Assembly (NCBI GenBank): GCA_030998225.1
Contig: JAPYXD010000704.1
Location: 7,440,001 to 7,504,000, forward strand
DNA length: 64,000 nt
Source: Diplolepis rosae
Lineage: Eukaryota; Arthropoda; Insecta; Hymenoptera; Diplolepididae
Reading direction: 5' to 3'
The notes beneath the pieces are model-generated. The model ran no database searches, was not told where the DNA came from, and worked only from the letters and a program-made list of their open reading frames with translations. The translations under genes and the position numbers were made by a program. Positions 57,397-64,000 of the stretch are shown here, piece by piece (position 1 is the first letter of the stretch; the number at the start of each line of letters is the position of its first letter).

Positions 57397-59545
57397 CATT
57401 TCTCATCATATGAGAAGGTATTGGTTTTATGTGAAAAATGACTTTCGAAATTTTCATCAAATCTTTACGTTTTGAGACCCCCTGAGTCAGAAAAAACGGT
57501 TTTTACGAAAGTGTCTGTCTGTCTGTCTGTCTGTAGTAGGTCGTGTGCGGCAGAACTCTCGATAGAATTATCAGATTCAATTGAGCTTTGGCACACTTTA
57601 TTGGAGCTGAAAAAGTAAGGACAAGTTCGTAAATCAGCCAATTCCAATAAAAATTGAGGGATTGAGCACTACTTTTGTGTTTTTGAAAATAAATTTTTGA
57701 AAAAATCAAAAATTTCAATACTGGTTTTTGATAGTGCTCATAAATATCTACAAATTATCCTCACGGAGAAAAATAGATAGTAAACCGCAATATCTTGATA
57801 TTAGCAGATAATTTATTTGCGATTTAACTATGGGATAGCCATCTAGATATTGAAACAAAGTATCTGTAGATATTAAAAAAGAATATGTTATTTCGCAATA
57901 TCTAAGATATTAAATTAAAGAACCCAATATGTTAATTTGAAATATCTCAGATGTTAAACTAAAATACATTAGATATCAGGTCATACTATTTGAGATAGTA
58001 AACTGTAATATCTTTGATAATTAAAGTCAATATTTATGTCATTGAATGCAATTGTCTAATAATTATGTAAAAATACTGATTGAAGAATTGAAAGAAAAAA
58101 TGAAATTAAGAAAATATAACATGATGTAAATAATGATTGATCAAGGAATTCAAAATGTTCTTATAATCTCCTTTTTTTCTCGAATTCCTCGATCTAAGAG
58201 TTTTCGCAAGTCCATATTTTGTTGATTATTATTCTCAAAGTCAAGGCAACCTGTTAATAAATGGAGATTATAAAAACGTTCAACATAATTGTAAAGATTT
58301 GGAAACTATTACGAATTCCAGTAAATATATTCCGATTCGATGTTGAATTTAAAAACGGCTACATAAAGAACGAGTTATTGAGTGGTTAGAAAATTCATTT
58401 CAAATATTGAAAGTATAAAAATGATATACTTATATAGATAGATACTTACTGATTTCAGTACTGGTAATATAAAAATTTTTCAAAAATCACACTTCAAAAC
58501 TTCATATAGACACAACATTATTATTTCACTGTCGAAACCAAAAACCATGCGACCGGCAAAACTATGGGCGACCGCGATAGACAAATTACATGGAATTCAA
58601 AGACTCTGATCTTGTGACTTTTCCTCAGGCACGTGCACGCTACTGTTTATAAAAATCTTAGATATTAAAGTTTAATATCTAATATTGTAAATTTTGAATA
58701 TAAACTGTTATTGGTGATTAATATCTTGTATATTTAAAATAATATATTAGATATTATTTAGTATAATCTGGATGATATAAGGTAATATCCAACACTCTAG
58801 TAACTCATTTTTAGTATCTATTTTTCTTAGTGCTGATAACATTTTTTGATTAAATCAAAATTAGGAATGCTACAGCATATTAAAACTTGAAAAAAGTCAA
58901 TATCAAAATTCCATTTTTCAGTTAAATTATACGAGATACGAAAAAACGTTATGATACAATATTATTTTCTACATAAAGACCTACAAATTTTAATCGTAAT
59001 ATTTTTTCATAAGATGCATATTTTTCTTTTTAATTTAAAAAAAACCTATTGAAAATCCAAAATTCAATTTTTTAACATTAATATGTGAAATACGAAAAAA
59101 ACGTAAGAATACAAAGTTGTTCGTTTCAAAAAGGTCTGCAAATTTTGTCTCACACAGTTTCTGAAAAAACATATATTTTTCGCTTCAATTCCAAAAAATT
59201 CGATTTAAATTAAAAAATTCCATTTTTTAGACAAAACATGTGAGATACAAAAAAAACGTTTAGATGGAAAATTTTTTGCCTAAATAAGGTCTACAAATTC
59301 TCATTAAGACATTTCGAGACAGGATGTATATTTTATGTTACTGAAATGTATACAGAAAATCGAGCGCGAAGCATGAGTGTCATGATGAGAATGTGTTCAT
59401 TAAGGCCGATAGAGCCTTGAGTAAATTGAATTTCCTATTTCACTCAAACTGAAAAAGAAATTTAGTGAATTTGAGAAAATGAATAATTTACATCATCTTT
59501 AATATTATAAAATTGGTTTGAGCTTCAGTATTAAATTATAAGAAA
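57397..59545 (-). repeat. Modular repeat family, copy C (with nested element)
   Basis: Directly homologous to copy A. It is split at 57761 by a 1071-bp element and lacks one ~150-bp module: the text passes from GATGTATATTTTATG straight to TTACTGAAATGTATACAGAA, which in copy A lie about 150 bp apart. Loss of exactly about one module suggests recombination between modules. Confidence 0.84.
57762..58832. mobile_element. 1071-bp element, CACGGAG/CACTAAG ends, CT duplication
   Basis: The left end is CACGGAGAAAAATAGATAG and the complement of the right is CACTAAGAAAAATAGATAC. Copies A and B show the uninterrupted host as ATTATC(C/A)TGATAAC; here CT appears on both sides (57760-57761, 58833-58834). 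Both ends carry many ATATCT/AGATAT motifs in clusters. No ORF. With a CAC(T/G)-AG start and a 2-bp duplication it groups with the CACTGAG elements at 7602, 10917 and 14076. Confidence 0.82.
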
Positions 59546-59559
59546 TAAACTGAAATGTA

Positions 59560-59695
59560 TGCGAAGAGCACAAGACCGAGCGCGAAGCGCGAGGTCCAGA
59601 AAGAACGGAGCGCGAAGGGCGACGATCAAATCGCGCGCCCTAGGCGCGCTCAAACTTGCGAGCGATGAGAATGTGTCCGCAGAGCGGGCAGATTT
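59560..59695. repeat. GC-rich patch with GAGCGCGAAGCGCGAG
   Basis: A GC-rich island in AT-rich DNA, with GAGCGCGAAGCGCGAG and GAGCGCGAAGGGCGACG. The first string reads the same backwards (a mirror repeat, not a hairpin). Shorter forms occur at 29500, 54460 and 59370 in the modular family, and a related string at 62915. Confidence 0.5.
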
Positions 59696-59727
59696 TTTTC
59701 CTGTATTATTTGGATTTCAATAAAAAT

Positions 59728-59757
59728 CATTGATGAGGGTTTCTATCAGTGCCGAAA
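59728..59757 (+). ncRNA. Decayed hammerhead-like motif
   Basis: TTGATGAGGGTTTCTATCAG then TGCCGAAATATC. It resembles the motif at 29835, but the first C of the core is T and the stem is broken. The flank GATTTCAATAAAAATCA also resembles that at 29820. A dead PLE tail. Confidence 0.4.
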
Positions 59758-60067
59758 TATCTGTTCAAATCGCCTTAATCATTAATGGACTCTGCAGAAA
59801 ATTTTTGCAACAACCGTACCAGTATTATTTTTTAAAAAACTCGCGCATTAAATATACTAGAATATTTCGAAATCCTTTATTTAGTTATCCTAGCATTACT
59901 ATGTGAAATATTCTGCAATGGTCTCAAAGGGTCTCAAAAATCGGCAATGATTTATAAGGCTGCAGAACACTTTAAAATTTTTTATTTAAATTCATTAGAA
60001 TTATTGAAGAAAATCCTGAAAAGTCCAAAGAAGCTTTAGTATATTCAGTATTTTTTATATAAATATT

Positions 60068-60373
60068 CTAGAATTGATATACAGGACATTCTGGAGTATT
60101 CTGAAGGATTCTAAAAAATGTATGAATGTTATAAAATGCAGAAACTGCATAACCAGAAACCCGTCTTGGGTAATTTTCTTCAATTCCTTTTTCTCTTCTT
60201 TCGAATTCTTTCATGGTAATCTCCTGTGGTTCGTCTTCTGAGGCAGTGTTGAAAAACTCGCTTAGCTTCTTTTGCAAAGTCTTCTTTCGTTGAACCAGAT
60301 CTCTGACCTTATTTGGAGACATAAATCTAATAAGAATACTTGTCCTCTTCCAATCATCATACTCTGTTCTTTT
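60068..60373 (-). pseudogene. Unidentified coding remnant (charged, possibly retroelement gag)
   Basis: On the minus strand the open reading runs YDDWKRTSILIRFMSPNKVR, DLVQRKKTLQKKLSEF, then EDEPQEITMKEFERREKGIE and on to a stop at 60068. The first two thirds are rich in charged residues with a coiled-coil look, unlike chance ORFs in this AT-rich DNA. I do not recognise the family. The tail after SGYAVSAFYNI has lower-complexity codons and may lie beyond the true coding end. Confidence 0.25.
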
Positions 60374-61210
60374 ATTCAGTGCCTCGTGAAGATTTCCTCT
60401 GCGGATCCTGTTTCGGTACCCATATCTGCCTTATTAAGCCAATAAGATAATTCCACCTGAATATCAACGCCCATCATTTTATAACAAGATAATGCCTCTA
60501 TGTTTGCCAAAGAAAATCTGTAGAATCTACAAAATATAAAAATTGTAAAACAGTCATTGAAAGGAATATGATTAATAAAATATCTTTAAAATTATTTATT
60601 AAATTATGACAATGATTGAAGTTACGAGTTAATTGAATCTATTCCGAAATTTCAATCTCACGTGTTACAATTCTTTTTAAAATCCACCATTCAGCAATTA
60701 AAATATCGGAAAAACTCACATAGCGTGAAAAATTAAATTTTTTTAAGAACCCTTTCTCTATCTATAACCTTAATTATCCAATTATTTCAGCATGGAGGCC
60801 TTTATACTTATTTTACTGTGAAAAATAACTTTTTCTTTGCGCAATATTTAGTTTGAGACTCTTATTACAGTATCTATCTCAAAAAAAGATACTTGAAACG
60901 TTGAAGAATGCTTTAGTTGCCTGAATAAATTTCGAAGATTATGTTCACAATGGAATCGCCATAGTTCCACACCAAAACCATGGGTGAATTGAAATATATT
61001 ATGAACATATATATCCCTAGAAAGTTTCATAAAAAGCCTGATTTCGAACATAGTAATCTTGTTCTCATATCGAAAAATCTTGTAAAATTTTTTGATCAAG
61101 TCAAAAAGATAGGAAGTTTGTTACATATTTTTGAAATTAGGTCGTCAGCGTCAGTCACATCCACTCAAAAAATAGTTTGGTTATTTCAACCAGGAAATAA
61201 ATCTTTACTT

Positions 61211-61270
61211 GAATATCGTCATCTGAGCGCAAAATAGTTTTATGTCTTTTGCGCTCAGGTGATGATATTC
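61211..61270. repeat. 60-bp hairpin
   Basis: GAATATCGTCATCTGAGCGC at the left pairs with GCGCTCAGGTGATGATATTC at the right, two mismatches in 25 bp, with a 10-bp loop. Probably a small foldback element remnant. Confidence 0.7.
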
Positions 61271-61389
61271 CCTAAAATAAGATTCCTAATTTAATTCCCT
61301 TTTAATCACGAGTCACAGTTCCTTCTTTTCAATTATAATATCAAGTTGCGAGTCACGTGGTGAGAATTTACTCCTGAAAGTCGAAGTAA

Positions 61390-61680
61390 CTTCAAGAAAT
61401 CAACAATATAATATAATTATATACAATATAACTTCACATCAACAATATAATAAAAATGTACTTGATCTGTAGTGAAAAATCATGAAAAATAACTTTTTTA
61501 AGTAAGCAATTTTTCATTTTGACGTTTTTTTCGCATCTCGCATAGTTTGGCTGAAAAATAGGATTCGTAATTTTCATTTTTTTAAATTCAAACAAAAAAT
61601 TAAAATCTTATTAAAAAATGCCAAACTAGAAGTTTGTAGACCTTATTGATTAAAACAATCTTTTATTATACACTCGAGAT
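61390..61680 (+). repeat. Two diverged ~150-bp modules
   Basis: TTTTTTCGCATCTCGCATAG, TTTGGCTGAAAAATAGGATT and AGAAGTTTGTAGACCTTATT follow the module order of 54314-55534 in the same orientation. The terminal blocks are absent. Confidence 0.5.
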
Positions 61681-61770
61681 TCCCTGTAACAAGGCCTTCC
61701 TTTTACGAGCGCGTCACGGTTCCCCATAACGAGCAGACGATCGACCCCTCTTCCCCCACTACTACGGAAT
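61681..61770. mobile_element. Fragment related to the 24815 MITE
   Basis: CCTGTAACAAGGCCTTCC, TTACGAGCGCGTCACGG and CCCCATAACGAGCAGACG echo the TTATAACGAG-rich, GC-richer termini of the pogo-like MITE at 24815-25144. Only one side is present. Confidence 0.3.
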
Positions 61771-61876
61771 GAAGCGCGCTCGAATTTGAAACAGTAATTA
61801 ATGAGTTTGATGGCTTTTATCACAAGTTAATGAGAAAATAATTGGTCAATAGTCGAAAAATTACTTAATTGTCAGT

Positions 61877-62080
61877 ATGTTGATCTTTTTACGTCCGAGA
61901 ATATTAAAAATTCAAGTGTAGTACACATCAAATGTGTTTGAAAGAAAAACGACACTTTCGGACCAAGTCATTTTATTTTAAAAAAACAGTTCCAACGTTT
62001 CGAGAACACAATGTATCTCCTCATCAGGGAATAAAGCTCTTATTACTTTACCAAAATTAGTATTAAATTTTTAAATCTGT
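61877..62080 (-). mobile_element. PLE tail in inverted orientation upstream of the PLE ORF
   Basis: On the minus strand it contains a hammerhead-like motif and ends AAAAGATCAACAT at 61877, the PLE 3' terminus. The RT frame begins at 62133 on the plus strand, so the tail points away from the gene. Penelope copies often carry such an inverted truncated piece at the 5' side. The same sequence recurs at 10047-10262. Confidence 0.65.
61992..62027 (-). ncRNA. Hammerhead-like ribozyme motif
   Basis: On the minus strand: CTGATGA, one extra G, stem GAGA/TCTC around a loop of about 10 nt, then GAAACGTTGG. Core residues are intact, unlike the relative at 10163. Cleavage competence is inferred. Confidence 0.58.
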
Positions 62081-62132
62081 AATAATAAATTGTTTATTAG
62101 CTTCATTAATTCCTACTTATCTCTTAGATAAC

Positions 62133-63962
62133 ATGATTTCTTATCAGAATGACTTAAACTCTAAGATCCACAATAATAAAATTATATTAGACAAAAAAAT
62201 TGAAAATTTAAAAACAAAGCAAATCCATTCTGTCGATAAAATTTGTTTAAACAAACATAAAAACAGTAATAATCCAGATCCGTGGTTAATTAATTATCCT
62301 AACATTATCTTACCAGATTCTTTTTCTGACATTATCAGATTGGGTGACAAATTTAGCTCTAGTTTTGTATCTTCTAAAAGCGAACATATTTTTGAAATTG
62401 TAAAAGATCTGGAAACCAATATACATAAAATTCCTGAAGAGAAGCGAGACGAATTTAGACACAAAGTTCTTTCATTATCTTCAAAATATATAAACAAACC
62501 AAAACATATCTCAGACTTTGATAGATCAATAGCTATGAAAATAAAATCTACACAGGAGTTTTTAAAAGACGAAAAACAATTACTTGTAACAAAAGCTGAT
62601 AAAGGAAATATCACGGTAGTTTTAAACAAATCTGATTATAACAAAAAAATGAATGACCTTCTTAATGATGAATCAACATATGAAAAAATTGACTCAAATC
62701 CACTATCACAATTACAAAAAAATGTTTTCAAAAAACGAGACAACTGGAGAAAGAAAGGTTATTTAAACGAAAATATAAAAAGAAAATACTTAATCACTTC
62801 GAATACCTTATTGGCTAGAATTTATGGATTATCAAAAGTACATAATAGTACATTGTGCAACTAGGGAAAAAAAAATTTATTTTGCGAGTGTGAAGTTTGA
62901 TGCCCGAGCAAAGCGAGGGTAACAACCACATGAGTAAAATAAATGTTTTTCCCGTGTTGCACACGATTTTTTTTCTACTAGCGGGTCAGAAAGTGGATTT
63001 GTTTGCCCCGCACGGGGCAATACAGTCCACTTTATGGGCCGCTAGTAGAAAAAAATAATTATCTACTAAGACCGGTAGTTTCTTGCGTAAACTGTCCCAC
63101 ATATAATATGTCTAAAATTTTCAACAAGATCCTTAACGATTTATCTTTCAGAGAAACCATAATAAAAAACCAAATTCCAAATAATTACATAATGATTTCA
63201 TTGGATGTGATGTCACTATTCACTATAATATTCCTATAAAACTAATACAAAAAAGCATAGATAAAAGATGGCACTATATTGAAAAATGCACAAAATTACC
63301 TTTAGAAGAATTTAAAGATGGAATAGAATTCTTAATGAACAACACATTTTTTCAGTTTAATAACTTTTATTACAGACAATCGTTTGGAACACCTATGGGC
63401 TCACCAATTTCTCCTATTTTAGCTAACTTAGTAACGCAAGATTTAGAAACAAACGTTTTAGAAAAATTTGATTTTAATATTCCAGTTTATTATAGATATG
63501 TGGATGATACGATTATGTTCATTCCGAAAGATAAAGTGGAAGAAGTCTTAACCAAATTTAACAATTATCATGATAGACTCCAATTTTCATATGAAATTGA
63601 AAATGAACACAATTTGATAAATTTTTTGAATTTAACCATCATAAAAAATGAAGATAATTCCATAAAAACTAATTGGTTCCGCAAAAATACTTAATCTGGT
63701 AGATTTCTAAATTATTTTTCTAACCATCCTTTACAAAAAATCGGAATAATAAAAAATTTGGTTGACTCCGCTATTAAATGAGAGAATCAAAAAACCCAAA
63801 CAAAACATAGATATTGAAAAGAAAGAAAAAGAAAAAATTATCACAATTCCTTACTATGGCACTATTTCTGAAAATATAAAGAGAGTTTTAAACAAATATC
63901 AAATAAACACCATTTACAGGATAAATTCTTTATTAAGGCCATGGACCAACCGGATCAAGTGA
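62133..63962 (+). pseudogene. Penelope-like reverse transcriptase, decayed
   Basis: The N-terminal part (62133-62846) reads QLLVTKADKGNITVVLNKSD then YNKKMNDLLNDESTYEK and ARIYGLSKVHN, typical of the PLE region before RT motif 1. A 209-bp foldback interrupts it. RT resumes with NYLLRPVVSC, YIMISLDVMSLFT (catalytic Asp), a 2-nt insertion near 63222, then FGTPMGSPISPILANL and YYRYVDDTIMF (catalytic Asp pair). An in-frame TAA at 63692 and a deletion near 63770 follow, and LNERIKKPKQNI to INTIYRINSLLRPWTN corresponds to the thumb and linker. The GIY-YIG endonuclease is not reached before the window edge. Such enzymes copy element RNA at a nicked target or, in relatives, at chromosome ends. Confidence 0.85.
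62847..63055. mobile_element. 209-bp double-hairpin foldback inserted in the PLE gene
   Basis: TAAT lies at both edges (62843-62846, 63056-63059), a likely 4-bp duplication, and the PLE frame resumes afterwards. Two adjacent hairpins make it up. In the first, TGTGCAACTAGGGAAAAA pairs with TTTTTCCCGTGTTGCACA; in the second, CTACTAGCGGGTCAGAAAGT pairs with ACTTTATGGGCCGCTAGTAG. The first loop holds GAGTGTGAAGTTTGATGCCC and CCCGAGCAAAGCGAGGG, also found inverted in 17854-17985. Non-coding. Confidence 0.8.
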
Positions 63963-64000
63963 CTTGATTCCTACCTTATCATCATTTTCCATTTGTGTAA

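Overview
This window looks like AT-rich insect nuclear DNA made almost entirely of layered transposable elements. It contains several mariner and DD41D Tc1/mariner copies, Penelope-like elements (PLEs), an APE-type non-LTR retrotransposon with zinc-knuckle gag, and many terminal-inverted-repeat (TIR) and foldback elements. I see no rRNA or intact tRNA, no operons and no bacterial signals. The mix of mellifera-, mauritiana- and irritans-like mariners with Penelope elements fits an arthropod, plausibly a hymenopteran. That placement is inference; nothing in the sequence fixes the species. I found no convincing single-copy host gene.

Layout. 1-10 kb: a PLE 3' remnant with a hammerhead-like motif, then small TIR elements at 4068-4535 (TTAA ends), 4714-5083 and 7602-7786. 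10-17.4 kb: an inverted PLE tail, a LINE fragment, a 956-bp CACTGAG-ended element, a nearly intact DD41D transposon (two in-frame stops), and a 3.3-kb CACTGAG-ended unit carrying a spliced gene of a family I cannot name. 17.7-27 kb: foldbacks, a 0.9-kb inverted repeat, and a mariner broken by a 330-bp TA-flanked MITE. 27.8-30 kb: a 290-bp tandem array interrupted by a larger repeat and a PLE tail. 31.6-37.4 kb: a TTAA-flanked element apparently hosting the GC-rich non-LTR retrotransposon, whose 3' end is duplicated head to tail. 37.8-47.3 kb: four mariners and a gag pseudogene. 48-61 kb: a repeat family built from ~150-bp modules, nested TIR elements and tRNA-derived fragments. 61.9-64 kb: a PLE with an inverted tail at its 5' side and a decayed reverse transcriptase, running toward the window edge.

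How the parts relate. The elements date one another by nesting. A MITE splits a mariner codon and leaves a TA duplication; a 1.07-kb CACGGAG-ended element sits in one copy of a repeat whose other copies show the empty site, giving a CT duplication. These comparisons fix element boundaries without outside data. The most unusual items are the 14076-17396 element with its gene, the ~150-bp modular repeat family, the minimal hammerhead-like motifs in PLE tails, and a set of foldbacks sharing AATAGTATA ends or mirror-symmetric GAGCGAAGCGAG-like cores.
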